From contig JBOFMT010000096.1 of NCBI GenBank assembly GCA_051658525.1, forward strand, positions 1-24,522: a DNA stretch of 24,522 bases. The letters are read 5' to 3'. Origin of the DNA: JBOFMT01 sp051658525. GTDB lineage: Bacteria > Bacillota_I > Bacilli_A > Erysipelotrichales > Erysipelotrichaceae. Below the pieces are notes generated by a model, which had not been told where the DNA came from, ran no database searches, and worked only from the letters and a program-made list of their open reading frames with translations. The position numbers and the translations under genes were made by a program. Positions 15,443 to 24,060 of this stretch are shown here, in pieces (within the stretch, counting starts at the first letter, position 1; each line of letters starts with the position of its first letter).

Positions 15443-16406
15443 TCGTGTTGCTTTTTTGCTCTTGTGTTTTCTAGTCGTATTGTGCCTTGCCTATGGTTCA
15501 ACTGCAATTTCGTTTCAAGAATTATGGCAACAAGGTAGTAAGAGTTCCGCTTATTTGATTGTACTGCACATTCGCATTCCTCGCGTTCTTGCCGGACTTT
15601 TTTGTGGTATGGCCTTAAGTTTAAGCGGCCTCCTACTTCAACATGTTTTAAACAATCCCCTTGCAAGTCCTAGTGTGATTGGAATCAATGCTGGTGCTGG
15701 ATTCTTTGTTGCTCTCGGCTTATTACTATTCCCAAGTAATTCCTTATGGATTAGTCTTAGTTCTTTTTTAGGTGCCTTTCTTACCTGCTTGTTACTGGTA
15801 GGATTATCACGTAAAAAAGACTTTTCTACTACTTCCCTCATCCTTGCAGGCCTTGCGCTTTCTGGAATCTTAAGTGCCCTACTTTCTGGACTTAAAGTAA
15901 TCCAACCGGACTTAAGCATTCAACTCAATACTTTCTTTATTGGTACTTTAGCTAATATTCCCTTATCTGCACTTTTTTGGCCATGTTTATTTATTCTTAT
16001 GGGAACCCTTTTGGTTTGGAACGCACGCGATATCTTAAACATCCTACAACTAGGCGATGTCTTAGCTTATCATTTGGGTGTAAGTGTAAATAAAGAGCGG
16101 ATGCGATTGTTGTTTCTAGCAGCACTACTTGCAGGCAGTGCGGTCAGTATTTGTGGCTTACTTGGCTTTGTTGGACTCTTAGTCCCGCATGTTGCAAGGT
16201 TACTTGTGGGAAGTGATGCTAGAAAACTCATTCCACTAAGCGCCCTGTTGGGTGCTAGTTTTGTGCTGTTAAGCGATTTGATTTCCCGCCTAATGTTTGC
16301 ACCATTTGAATTACCGGTCGGCATATTATTATCCATTTGTGGTGGATTGTTCTTCTTATATTTACTCAATCAAGATCAAGGAGGGAAACGTCATGCTGGT
16401 ATTTGA
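15396..16406 (+). CDS. FecCD/BtuC-family ABC permease
   Basis: Membrane permease of 336 residues with many hydrophobic spans. Family landmarks are the SGLLLQHVLNNPLASPSVIG segment (matching the QxxxxNPLAxPxxLG consensus), LLGFVGLLVPHVARLLVG in the cytoplasmic coupling-helix region and PLSALLGASFVLLSDLISR near the C-terminus. These identify the BtuC/FecCD type that imports iron complexes, haem or cobalamin. The start chosen is the ATG with GGAG 8 bases upstream; an in-frame ATG 21 bases earlier is less well placed. It is encoded within the 3' end of the lipoprotein gene and its own end overlaps the ATPase gene by 14 bases. Only one permease gene is present, so a homodimer is expected. Confidence 0.94.
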   Translation: MKFYTTIYTKLQQHPSRVAFLLLCFLVVLCLAYGSTAISFQELWQQGSKSSAYLIVLHIRIPRVLAGLFCGMALSLSGLLLQHVLNNPLASPSVIGINAGAGFFVALGLLLFPSNSLWISLSSFLGAFLTCLLLVGLSRKKDFSTTSLILAGLALSGILSALLSGLKVIQPDLSIQLNTFFIGTLANIPLSALFWPCLFILMGTLLVWNARDILNILQLGDVLAYHLGVSVNKERMRLLFLAALLAGSAVSICGLLGFVGLLVPHVARLLVGSDARKLIPLSALLGASFVLLSDLISRLMFAPFELPVGILLSICGGLFFLYLLNQDQGGKRHAGI

Positions 16407-17172
16407 TCAAGTTAGCGCGTATTATGGTAAAAAGTGTATTGTCTCAAATCTTTCCTTCCGCATTACCAAAGGAAAGACAACCATCCTCCTTGGTCCCAAT
16501 GGGAGTGGAAAATCAACCCTACTCTCCTTGCTTGGATATCATCAAGCAAGGATGCAAGGTAGCATTCTACTCGAAGAAAGAAAACTAACAAGCTATAGCG
16601 TTCAAGAGCGCAGCTTCCACCTTGCTCTATTACCCCAACGCTTTCCCCAAGTACAATACGATGTGGAAACGTTATTAACATATGGTCGCTTTCCGTATGG
16701 TGAAGGCAATCATCGCTTAAGTGAGAGCGATCGATTAAAAATCGAAGCAATCATTACAACGTTACAACTTGAACCATTGCGTTACCGTCGTGTAGCAAGT
16801 CTGAGTGGAGGCGAACAACAACGGGTGATGCTTGGCCTGCTACAAGTCTTAGACCCAGAGATTTTATGTATGGATGAACCATTGACGTTCTTAGATCCAC
16901 AATATCAATTTCTATTGCTGGATGCCTTGCAAACACTCAAACTGCAAAAGAAAACGATGTTGCTTGTACTTCACGATATCCTATCTAGTCTTGCTATTGG
17001 AGATGAATTTTTAGTTTTATGCCAAGATGGGATCCAACACTTTTCAAGTGTTAGCGAATTGCTAGCATCGCAGATATTACGAACGGTATTTCAACTCGAT
17101 GTTTTTTGTGTCGATGGCCATTATGTGGCAGAAAGGAGTCTATATGGACACGTTGACAAAAACGCAGATTAA
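16393..17172 (+). CDS. FecE/BtuD-type ABC ATPase
   Basis: ATP-binding subunit of 259 residues for the importer. Walker A is GPNGSGKS (34-41), the Q-loop glutamine is in LLPQRF (Gln82), the signature is LSGGE (137-141), Walker B is ILCMDE (157-162) and the switch histidine is in VLHDI. The segment LLTYGRFPY after the Q-loop is typical of iron-siderophore/haem/cobalamin ATPases. The start has AAGGAGG 7-8 bases upstream and lies within the permease gene; an ATG 96 bases earlier has no such site. The 3' end overlaps the reductase gene by 29 bases, tying the transporter to that enzyme. Confidence 0.95.
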   Translation: MLVFDQVSAYYGKKCIVSNLSFRITKGKTTILLGPNGSGKSTLLSLLGYHQARMQGSILLEERKLTSYSVQERSFHLALLPQRFPQVQYDVETLLTYGRFPYGEGNHRLSESDRLKIEAIITTLQLEPLRYRRVASLSGGEQQRVMLGLLQVLDPEILCMDEPLTFLDPQYQFLLLDALQTLKLQKKTMLLVLHDILSSLAIGDEFLVLCQDGIQHFSSVSELLASQILRTVFQLDVFCVDGHYVAERSLYGHVDKNAD

Positions 17173-18679
17173 ACAGAGGATTACAGGCTTTCATGAGGAT
17201 ACGCTTGCCTTCTACAACAAAGAATCCACCGTTGCAGCTTACAAACGAAAATCTGGTGGGTTTGGCACCTATGCCCAACGCGGTGCTGAGCGTGCCATGG
17301 TTCGCTTCCGTATCCCAGCAGGGCGCCTACATGCCAAAGATTTTGCTTTCTTTGCATCGCTTTGTGAAACCTACCCGATTACACACCTGCATCTAACGAC
17401 GGATCAAAACATCCAATTTCATGGGGTGAAACCCAAGGATGTTTCTAGTCTGCTGCTCGCTGGAAGTGACTATGGGCTGTACAATTTTGGTAGTGGAGCC
17501 AATTATCCCCGTAATGTCTTAGCAAGTCCACTCACCGGTCTTTCCTTTGATGACTATTTTGATGTCACCCCATTTGCACAAGCAATGACCAAGTATGCTT
17601 TTTCGCTGTTTCCCGATGTCAATTTCCCAAGAAAATTAAAATCGGCAATTAGTAGTAATGCAGGCAATGAAGTGCATGTACATACTCGTGACCTTGGTTT
17701 TCAAGCCAAACCAAACGGATGTTTTGATGTATATGTATGTGGTGGGTTGGGACGTGATGCCGCAACGGGATTGTTGGCATATGAAGATATTGACCCGAAT
17801 GAAGTGTTGTACTATTTTGCCGGCTTTATCGATTTTTTTAAAGCTTATGGGGATTATACCAATCATATGCGTGCACGCTCTCGCTATATTCGCAAAGATA
17901 TGGGAGATGAAGCTTTATTGGTTGCTTTGAATACTTGTATTTCCAAACGAAAGCAAGATGCTAGCCTATTACTACACGAAAGCGTCCTGGTCCATCCTGA
18001 CTTACATCCACGCAGTGAAGTGTCACCACATCTTTACATGATGCGCAATGGCACTTACGCTTATCATATTCGTCCAAACAATGGAGATCTAAGTGTTACT
18101 GATGTATTGGCCCTCTCAACACTCTTGCAACAGCATCCTCATCTTGGTGTCGCTTTAACCCCATTTCAAAGTTTCTATATCATCCATGCAACCTTGGATG
18201 ATATTCATGCAATCCAACAAGTCGCACAACACAACAGTCAAACGGCCTTTGAGGCTTCCCTTGCCTGTGTCGGGGCTACGATTTGTCAAATCGGATTGCA
18301 GGATTCTAGTGGGATGTTAGCAACGCTTTTAGACCATTTTAATACTCGCGATACGAGCTTTTTACCTAAAATCCATATGAGTGGTTGTATCAACTCTTGT
18401 GCTGCCCATCAAAATGCTGCGATTGGGTTTGCAGGAACCGCCCGTGTTGTCGAAAACAAGGCCGTACCAGCTTATGAAGTTCATGTGCTAGCTGATCGCA
18501 AAGCACACCGCCTCGCTAGCAACGTTGGCGTAATGTTAGCGAGTGAGCTTTTGCCTTTCTTCGATGAGCTCTACGAAGTTCTCGATGCACCGTTCCACCA
18601 GTGGATCAAACACCATAAATCACAATTTGATCGCTTGCTTGCCAAACATTTGTTTCAAGCACCACCAATCAAGCAATAA
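17144..18679 (+). CDS. Sirohaem nitrite/sulfite reductase
   Basis: A 511-residue haemoprotein of the nitrite/sulfite reductase family, reducing nitrite to ammonium or sulfite to sulfide with six electrons; cytoplasmic. The two ferredoxin-like halves and two sirohaem/4Fe-4S domains are recognisable. The anion-binding arginines lie in MVRFRIPAG (52-60), the lysines in FPRKLKSAIS (161-170, compare PRKFK in relatives), and the cluster ligands are Cys375-X5-Cys381 and Cys415-X3-Cys419 (SGCINSC). All key residues are present, so it should be active. No ferredoxin or flavin domain is fused, so the electron donor is encoded elsewhere. Start chosen at the ATG with AAAGGAG 5 bases upstream. It is the last gene of the operon before a strong terminator. 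Nitrite and sulfite reductases cannot be separated by motif alone, and no nitrate, sulfate or sirohaem-synthesis genes are in view. Confidence 0.93.
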   Translation: MDTLTKTQIKQRITGFHEDTLAFYNKESTVAAYKRKSGGFGTYAQRGAERAMVRFRIPAGRLHAKDFAFFASLCETYPITHLHLTTDQNIQFHGVKPKDVSSLLLAGSDYGLYNFGSGANYPRNVLASPLTGLSFDDYFDVTPFAQAMTKYAFSLFPDVNFPRKLKSAISSNAGNEVHVHTRDLGFQAKPNGCFDVYVCGGLGRDAATGLLAYEDIDPNEVLYYFAGFIDFFKAYGDYTNHMRARSRYIRKDMGDEALLVALNTCISKRKQDASLLLHESVLVHPDLHPRSEVSPHLYMMRNGTYAYHIRPNNGDLSVTDVLALSTLLQQHPHLGVALTPFQSFYIIHATLDDIHAIQQVAQHNSQTAFEASLACVGATICQIGLQDSSGMLATLLDHFNTRDTSFLPKIHMSGCINSCAAHQNAAIGFAGTARVVENKAVPAYEVHVLADRKAHRLASNVGVMLASELLPFFDELYEVLDAPFHQWIKHHKSQFDRLLAKHLFQAPPIKQ

Positions 18680-18680
18680 A

Positions 18681-18716
18681 AAATCCGTCATGCACATCAT
18701 GACGGATTTCTTTTTG
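18681..18716 (+). terminator. Strong bidirectional terminator between convergent operons
   Basis: A perfect 12-bp stem (18681-18692 against 18698-18709) with a 5-base loop is followed by CTTTTTG on the plus strand and by a run of T on the minus strand. It lies between the converging reductase and transketolase genes and can end both transcripts. Confidence 0.93.
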
Positions 18717-18721
18717 TTTGA

Positions 18722-19651
18722 TTAAAATAATGGAGTGACACGCTCTACAATGCCGTTAGCACTCAATCCATGTTTTTCTAGGATGACTGCTGGTTTTGCA
18801 GATTCCCCGAACACGTCTTGAATTCCGATAAACATTTGTTTACAAGGTGCATGTTGTGCTAATACTTCCGCAACAGCACTTCCCAAACCACCTAATACAC
18901 TGTGCTCTTCACACGTTACAATGATATCGTGTGTATTGGCAAGCTCAATCAATAAGTTTTGATCGATTGGTTTGATGGTATGAATATTGACTAGGGTTGG
19001 ATTATACCCTTGTGCTTGTAAGATTTCCAATGCTTTTTTCGCTTCTTGCACCATAAGTCCACTTGCTACCAAAGCAACTTTGGTTCCTTTGTTCATAACA
19101 ATCCCTTTACCTAATTCAAATTGGTAGTCTTTTGCAGTAAATACTTCTTCTACTGCCAAACGTCCCAAACGAACATAAGCAGGACCCTTGTGAGCAGCAA
19201 CTGCTTTGATCACAGCTTCTGTTTCAACTGCATCACATGGCTGAACAACCAACATTCCAGGAATTCCACGCATCAAAGAAATATCTTCGATTGTTTGGTG
19301 ACTTGCACCATCTTCTCCAACACTTAGACCAGAGTGAGATGCACAAACCTTTACATTTAAGTGTGGATATCCAATGGAATTACGAATTTGTTCAAAAGCA
19401 CGTCCAGCTGCAAACATTGCAAACGTTGATGCAAATACGGTTTTCCCATTGGCAGCCATACCCGCAGCAACACTCATCATATTACCTTCGGCAATTCCCA
19501 TATTAAAGTGTTGCCCTGGAGCAACCGCTTTGGTATCACTCGTTTTTGTAGATTTAGATAAATCCGCATCCAATACAAAAATATCTTTATTTGCTTGTGC
19601 AAGCGCAGCAAGCGTTTTTCCATATGCTTCTCTTGTTGCGATTTTAGCCAT
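18722..19651 (-). CDS. Transketolase, C-terminal subunit
   Basis: Second half of a split transketolase (309 residues), carrying the pyrimidine-binding and C-terminal domains. The cofactor-activating glutamate is in MGIAEGNM, and the substrate-channel segments SHSGLSVGEDGASHQ and AMFAAGRAFEQIRNS are intact. The last 110 residues are the regulatory C-terminal domain (VALVASGLMVQEAKKAL; TCEEHSVLGGLGSA). Together with the N-terminal subunit it transfers two-carbon ketol units in the pentose phosphate pathway. The start overlaps the stop of the upstream subunit gene by 8 bases, so the two are translated together in equal amounts. Split transketolases are common in Bacillota and archaea. A 1-deoxyxylulose phosphate synthase is excluded by the split form and the motifs. 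Confidence 0.95.
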   Translation of the reverse strand: MAKIATREAYGKTLAALAQANKDIFVLDADLSKSTKTSDTKAVAPGQHFNMGIAEGNMMSVAAGMAANGKTVFASTFAMFAAGRAFEQIRNSIGYPHLNVKVCASHSGLSVGEDGASHQTIEDISLMRGIPGMLVVQPCDAVETEAVIKAVAAHKGPAYVRLGRLAVEEVFTAKDYQFELGKGIVMNKGTKVALVASGLMVQEAKKALEILQAQGYNPTLVNIHTIKPIDQNLLIELANTHDIIVTCEEHSVLGGLGSAVAEVLAQHAPCKQMFIGIQDVFGESAKPAVILEKHGLSANGIVERVTPLF

Positions 19652-20471
19652 TGTTTTGTACCTCTTCTAATTCTGCCAACGCTTGAGCGCATTGTTCCTC
19701 ACTTGGAGCAACACCATGCCATCCTGCTTGGTTTTCCATAAAGCTTACGCCTTTTCCTTTGATTGTTTTCGCAACGATTACACTTGGTTTTCCACTTACC
19801 GCTTTCGCTGCTGTAAGTGCTGCTTGAATCGCTGTAAAATCATGTCCATCAATGATTTGAACATGCCATCCAAAAGCTTCAAATTTCGCATCGATTGGTG
19901 TTGGATTCATGACAGAAGTAATATCTCCATCAATTTGCAAACCATTGAAATCAACAAAAGCTACTAGATTATCGAGTTGGTAGTGTGATGCTGCCATTGC
20001 TGCTTCCCACACTTGACCTTCTTGTAATTCTCCATCACCTAAAAGTGCATACGTCATGAAGCTATTTCCATCTGTTTTGTTTGCCATCGCCATACCAACA
20101 GCACATGAAATTCCTTGACCCAAGCTTCCCGTTGACATATCGACACCAGCAACATAGCCCATGTTTGGATGCCCTTGTAACACGCTACCCAATTGACGGA
20201 ACGTAGGTACTAGTTCACGATCCAATAACCCTTTTTCCATTAACGTTGCATACACAAGTGGTGATGCATGTCCTTTGGATAAGACAAATTTATCACGTTG
20301 GATATCGTTGATATTGCTCGCATCCACATTCATTTCAGAAAAATACAAAGTTGTTAAGATTTCCACACCAGATAAACTTCCCCCTGGGTGACCCGATTGC
20401 GCTGCCGTAACCATCTTGACGATATCGCGACGGATTTGCAATGCATGTTGTTTCAATTGTTCTATTTGCAC
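19644..20471 (-). CDS. Transketolase, N-terminal subunit
   Basis: First half of the split transketolase, with the thiamine-diphosphate-binding domain: SGHPGGSLS, SKGHASP, STGSLGQG, and the metal/TPP motif GDGELQEG followed by FVDFNGLQIDG. The start is uncertain. The GGAGG site at 20480-20484 is 8 bases before a GTG at 20471, only 2 bases before an ATG at 20477, and lies inside the reading frame of the ATG at 20486. I therefore prefer the GTG (275 residues). The other two add only two or five residues. A near-consensus -10 ends at most about 27 bases upstream, so the leader is very short. The gene heads a two-gene operon with the C-terminal subunit. Confidence 0.93.
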   Translation of the reverse strand: MQIEQLKQHALQIRRDIVKMVTAAQSGHPGGSLSGVEILTTLYFSEMNVDASNINDIQRDKFVLSKGHASPLVYATLMEKGLLDRELVPTFRQLGSVLQGHPNMGYVAGVDMSTGSLGQGISCAVGMAMANKTDGNSFMTYALLGDGELQEGQVWEAAMAASHYQLDNLVAFVDFNGLQIDGDITSVMNPTPIDAKFEAFGWHVQIIDGHDFTAIQAALTAAKAVSGKPSVIVAKTIKGKGVSFMENQAGWHGVAPSEEQCAQALAELEEVQNNG

Positions 20472-20497
20472 ACTCATTTCCTCCATTAAACTGTTTC

Positions 20498-20503
20498 ATT
20501 ATA
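20498..20503 (-). promoter_or_regulatory. Extended -10 promoter of the transketolase operon
   Basis: On the minus strand TGTTATAAT gives a perfect -10 hexamer with an extended TG. No good -35 is seen at 17 bases. Transcription should begin near 20491, only about 5 to 20 bases before the possible start codons. Confidence 0.65.
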
Positions 20504-20547
20504 ACAAAAATCCAACGTACACACCATAGCACTTGACACAAAAATCA

Positions 20548-20588
20548 TAAAAAAGCTGTAGTAATCCTAAATCATAGGCTCTACAGCT
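20548..20588 (-). terminator. Rho-independent terminator after the MFS gene
   Basis: On the minus strand an 8-bp outer stem AGCTGTAG/CTACAGCT (20581-20588 with 20554-20561) encloses a smaller CCTA/TAGG pairing and is followed by a run of six T. It lies 24 bases after the MFS stop. Confidence 0.85.
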
Positions 20589-20612
20589 CTGTTTCTATTT
20601 ATTGTGATTTTT

Positions 20613-21929
20613 TTAACTTTCTAAGAAGGTATTTCCTTTATGGAAAACGCCAACAATAAGGGCCATCGTTAACAAACACACACACAAAAAGACAAAGAAG
20701 ACACTCTGCGTAGGATTGAACGTCAAGAACCCTTCTGGTAGGGATTGTGCAATGATTGCATAAATTTTATCCCCATAGAAAATTCCAATGGCAAACAAGG
20801 TTTGATAGATCCCCATCGAGATTTCTCGATAGTCTTTCGCAAACGGTTGCATCGCAAGACCCAACAAACAATTGTAGGTTAGTCCATATCCAAATCCGTT
20901 CAAAGCGTAGGTTAAGAAAATCAGCGGTGCACTTGTCGAGAAGGTTACGACCAAGATAAAACATAGGCTAAGACCAATACCGAGTAGCAAGGTATTACGC
21001 ACACCGATTTTTTTCTTAAGATAGATTCCCATTAAAACACCTGCAATGAGTTGGAACATACTAAAGACAACATCGGTATAGGCAATAGCCAAAGGATCCA
21101 TTGCAATGATTTCACTACGTGCATAGGCAACTACATTGGCACCTGAACTACCAAACTTGATAAAACTTACTAAAACACCCAAACTACAAAGCGTTAAGAA
21201 ACGTGTATCTTTACATACTTCTAGAAACTTTGCCGTTGAGAAATTACGTGTTTTACTTTTATTGTCCTTAATAAACAATAAGAGTACAAAAGCAATGAGG
21301 GCAAGGCCTGCAGAAATCATCCACAACCAGTCATAGTTTTTAAATGCTTGGGATGTCGCTAAATATTGTAGTGGTGCGACGCAAAATTCAGCTAGCAGAG
21401 GCGCTACACTTAAGATAGAAACACTGACCAAAGCTTGTTCTTTGGTAAAGGTTTCCGCAAACATGACGTTAAACATGGCAAGTAAACTTGCACCTAACCC
21501 TAGTGCTAGCGAGCTACTTAATAAGGAAATATAAGTAGGGTCAATAACGACAACGACACTTGATACCGCGATAAAAACAAGAGAAAGTCCGATAAAAAAC
21601 TTTCTAGAGCGGAAGTAGTCAGATAAAGCAAAGAAGGGTAAGCGGACAAAGATGGAAATAAATCCATAAGCTGCAGCTACATTGGCTGCCAATACGGCAT
21701 CCAATCCCAAACCACCAACATCCATCGGGCTCATCGCGTAGGTTTTGCGATAAGCACGAATGATGTTGATGCTAGACCAAAAGACAACCAAGAGGATGAA
21801 AATCATCAACTGGTATTTGGTCAATTCGTATTTTTTGTATAAATAATATACCAACCCAATAATTGCAACGATACTTACAAGGTATACGATATTTTTTGGA
21901 TCGGAGAAGACGTATTGTAAAGCGTCCAT
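20613..21929 (-). CDS. Major facilitator superfamily transporter, substrate unknown
   Basis: Polytopic membrane protein of 438 residues with about twelve hydrophobic spans plus one near the N-terminus (about 15-31). The loop RLPFFALSDYFRSRKF after the second or third span is a variant of the MFS motif A. A charged central loop (KDNKSKTRNFSTAKF) separates the two six-helix halves, and a second short basic loop (LKKKIGVRN) occupies the equivalent place in the second half. No signal for a particular substrate is visible. The start has AAGGAG 7 bases upstream and lies 13 bases after tex, so it is probably the last gene of the same transcript, which ends at the terminator just downstream. Confidence 0.85.
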   Translation of the reverse strand: MDALQYVFSDPKNIVYLVSIVAIIGLVYYLYKKYELTKYQLMIFILLVVFWSSINIIRAYRKTYAMSPMDVGGLGLDAVLAANVAAAYGFISIFVRLPFFALSDYFRSRKFFIGLSLVFIAVSSVVVVIDPTYISLLSSSLALGLGASLLAMFNVMFAETFTKEQALVSVSILSVAPLLAEFCVAPLQYLATSQAFKNYDWLWMISAGLALIAFVLLLFIKDNKSKTRNFSTAKFLEVCKDTRFLTLCSLGVLVSFIKFGSSGANVVAYARSEIIAMDPLAIAYTDVVFSMFQLIAGVLMGIYLKKKIGVRNTLLLGIGLSLCFILVVTFSTSAPLIFLTYALNGFGYGLTYNCLLGLAMQPFAKDYREISMGIYQTLFAIGIFYGDKIYAIIAQSLPEGFLTFNPTQSVFFVFLCVCLLTMALIVGVFHKGNTFLES

Positions 21930-21942
21930 ATAAATTCTCCTT

Positions 21943-24051
21943 TTACTGTTTAATAAAACTTAATTGTACTTTTTGTTTTTGAAGATCAATCCCAATCACA
22001 TAAACGGTTAAGATATCTCCAATTTTACAAACTTGACTTGGATGACTAACGCGTTGACGTGCAAGTTTTGAGATATGTGCCAATCCATCACTTTTCAAAC
22101 CAATATCGACAAACACTCCAAAGTCAACAATGTTTCGAACCACACCTTCAAGTGCATCCCCAATGTTTAAATCATCGATTTTTAAAATATCACTGCGCAA
22201 GATAGGGGCAGAAAAGGCCTCACGATAATCACGCACATCTAGTTGTAGTGCGGTTTTAATATCCGCAAACACATAAGGGTCAAGGTCAAACGATTGTTTC
22301 AAGGTTGTAAAATCAAGACTAGCAATCGCTTCTTGGTCACCGAGTTTAATGCTATAAGCTTTTTGAATTGCTTTAGCAAGCGCATAGTTTTCTGGATGTA
22401 GACCGGTTGCATCAAGTGGATCTTTCCCATCTACAATACGTAAGAATCCAGCTGCTTGTTCAAAGGCTTTCGGTCCTAACTTTTTAACTTTTTTAAGTTC
22501 ACTGCGTGATGTTAGCGCACCACTTGTTTGACGATAGCTAACAATTTCTTTGGCAATGGCTTTGTTGATACCAGAGACATGCGATAATAAAACTTCACTT
22601 GCAGTATTCACGTTAACACCAACACGGTTTACTACTTTATCTACGACAAAATCCAAACGTTCTTGTAGTTGTTTTTGAGCCAAGTCATGTTGGTATTGTC
22701 CAACACCAATCGCTTGTGGATCAATTTTAATGAGTTCACTTAATGGGTCCATAATTCTTCTAGCGATACTAATCGCAGAACGCTCTTCTACATGTAAGTC
22801 AGGAAACTCTTCTTTTGCTAGTTTGCTTGCGGAATAGACACTAGCTCCAGCTTCACTGACAATCGTATACGCACAATCAAGGCTCGCACATTGAATTGTA
22901 TCTGCAACAAAGCTTTCCGATTCCCTTGATGCCGTCCCATTTCCAATCGCAATGATATTAATATGGTGTTTTTCAATCAAGGCTTTTAGTTTTGTTTTAG
23001 CTGCATCGTATTTATTGATGGGTGCATGTGGATAGATTACAGCAATTTCCAATACTTCCCCACGGGCATCAATGACAGCTAACTTACATCCGGTACGAAA
23101 CGCTGGGTCAAAACCTAGGATTACTTTATCTTTGATCGGAGTTTGCACTAAGATTTGTTCCAAGTTATTGGAAAAAAGTCCAATGCTACTTTCGTGTGCC
23201 TTTTCACTTAGTTCACTACGAATCATACGCGTAAGGCTTGGAACCAACAAACGTTTAAATCCATCATTGATGGCAGCTTCTACTAGCTCAGCATGGCTAG
23301 CTTGTAGCCCACGTTTGTACGCTCGATACAAATACTCAAGATTATAAGCTTCATCAAATACAAGAGAGATCGTTAGAATACCTAATTTCTCTCCACGATC
23401 CAACGCCATAATACGATGTGGTGCTAGTTGTCCAATGCGTTCACTGAATTCATAGTACATTTGGAATACCATACCGTCATCTTCTGCATTTTTCTTTTTG
23501 CTAGCCGTGATACGTCCATACCCTAACATCGATTCTTTGATTTTTGTTCGATGCTTTGGCTCATCACTCACGCGTTCTGCAATGATATCTTTTGCCCCTT
23601 GCAAAGCATCCTGCTCACTCACGATTCCATCATTTAGATACTTCTCTAGTTCAAGTGGTTGATTTTTTAAAATGGCATCTGCCAAAGGTTCTAATCCCAA
23701 GGCAATCGCAGCACTTGCTCTGGTTTTTTTCTTTTGTGCATAAGGACGATATAAATCTTCCAATACGCTAAGCTTGCTAGCTTTTTGAATGTCAGCTTCT
23801 AACTCTGGTGTTAATTTTGCTTGTTCTGCAATCAAACGTAACACGTCAGCCTTACGTTTTTCTAAAGCAATTCCATATTTGTATTGCTCTTCAATCACAC
23901 GAATTTGTTCTTCATCTAAATTTCCTGTCATCTCTTTTCGATAACGAGCAATAAAGGGAACGGTATTCCCCTCTTCCAACAATGCCAACGTTTTTTCAAT
24001 TTGGCTTGGTGTAATGGTTAATGTTTGTGCAATGGTTTGTATTAAATCCAT
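21943..24051 (-). CDS. tex: Tex family RNA-binding protein
   Basis: A 702-residue Tex homologue, the usual bacterial length is 700-780. The N-terminal helical domain begins MDLIQTIAQTLTITPSQIEKTL and contains the hallmark NTVPFIARYRKEMTGNLDEEQ. A YqgF/RNase H-like domain follows (LGFDPAFRTGCKLAVIDARG), with AIGNGTASRESE and SEAGASVYSASKLA. Then come helix-hairpin-helix motifs (NRVGVNVNTASEVLLSHVSG), and a C-terminal S1 RNA-binding domain at about 625-702 (GVVRNIVDFGVFVDIGL). Tex binds nucleic acids and affects transcription; its precise role is unsettled. The start has AGGAGG 6 bases upstream. The gene lies 9 bases after the chromate-transporter-like gene, so the two are probably cotranscribed. 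Confidence 0.96.
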   Translation of the reverse strand: MDLIQTIAQTLTITPSQIEKTLALLEEGNTVPFIARYRKEMTGNLDEEQIRVIEEQYKYGIALEKRKADVLRLIAEQAKLTPELEADIQKASKLSVLEDLYRPYAQKKKTRASAAIALGLEPLADAILKNQPLELEKYLNDGIVSEQDALQGAKDIIAERVSDEPKHRTKIKESMLGYGRITASKKKNAEDDGMVFQMYYEFSERIGQLAPHRIMALDRGEKLGILTISLVFDEAYNLEYLYRAYKRGLQASHAELVEAAINDGFKRLLVPSLTRMIRSELSEKAHESSIGLFSNNLEQILVQTPIKDKVILGFDPAFRTGCKLAVIDARGEVLEIAVIYPHAPINKYDAAKTKLKALIEKHHINIIAIGNGTASRESESFVADTIQCASLDCAYTIVSEAGASVYSASKLAKEEFPDLHVEERSAISIARRIMDPLSELIKIDPQAIGVGQYQHDLAQKQLQERLDFVVDKVVNRVGVNVNTASEVLLSHVSGINKAIAKEIVSYRQTSGALTSRSELKKVKKLGPKAFEQAAGFLRIVDGKDPLDATGLHPENYALAKAIQKAYSIKLGDQEAIASLDFTTLKQSFDLDPYVFADIKTALQLDVRDYREAFSAPILRSDILKIDDLNIGDALEGVVRNIVDFGVFVDIGLKSDGLAHISKLARQRVSHPSQVCKIGDILTVYVIGIDLQKQKVQLSFIKQ

Positions 24052-24060
24052 AATTCCCTC

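Noticed and set aside
14434..16369. Several open frames of 75-101 codons on the minus strand opposite the importer genes
   Set aside because: They lie wholly antisense to genes with clear family motifs, show no ribosome-binding sites and have no recognisable protein features.
18722..20486. Split transketolase as a frameshifted or broken gene
   Set aside because: Each half is complete, with its own start and stop, an 8-base overlap and all catalytic motifs; the two-subunit form is normal in many Bacillota.
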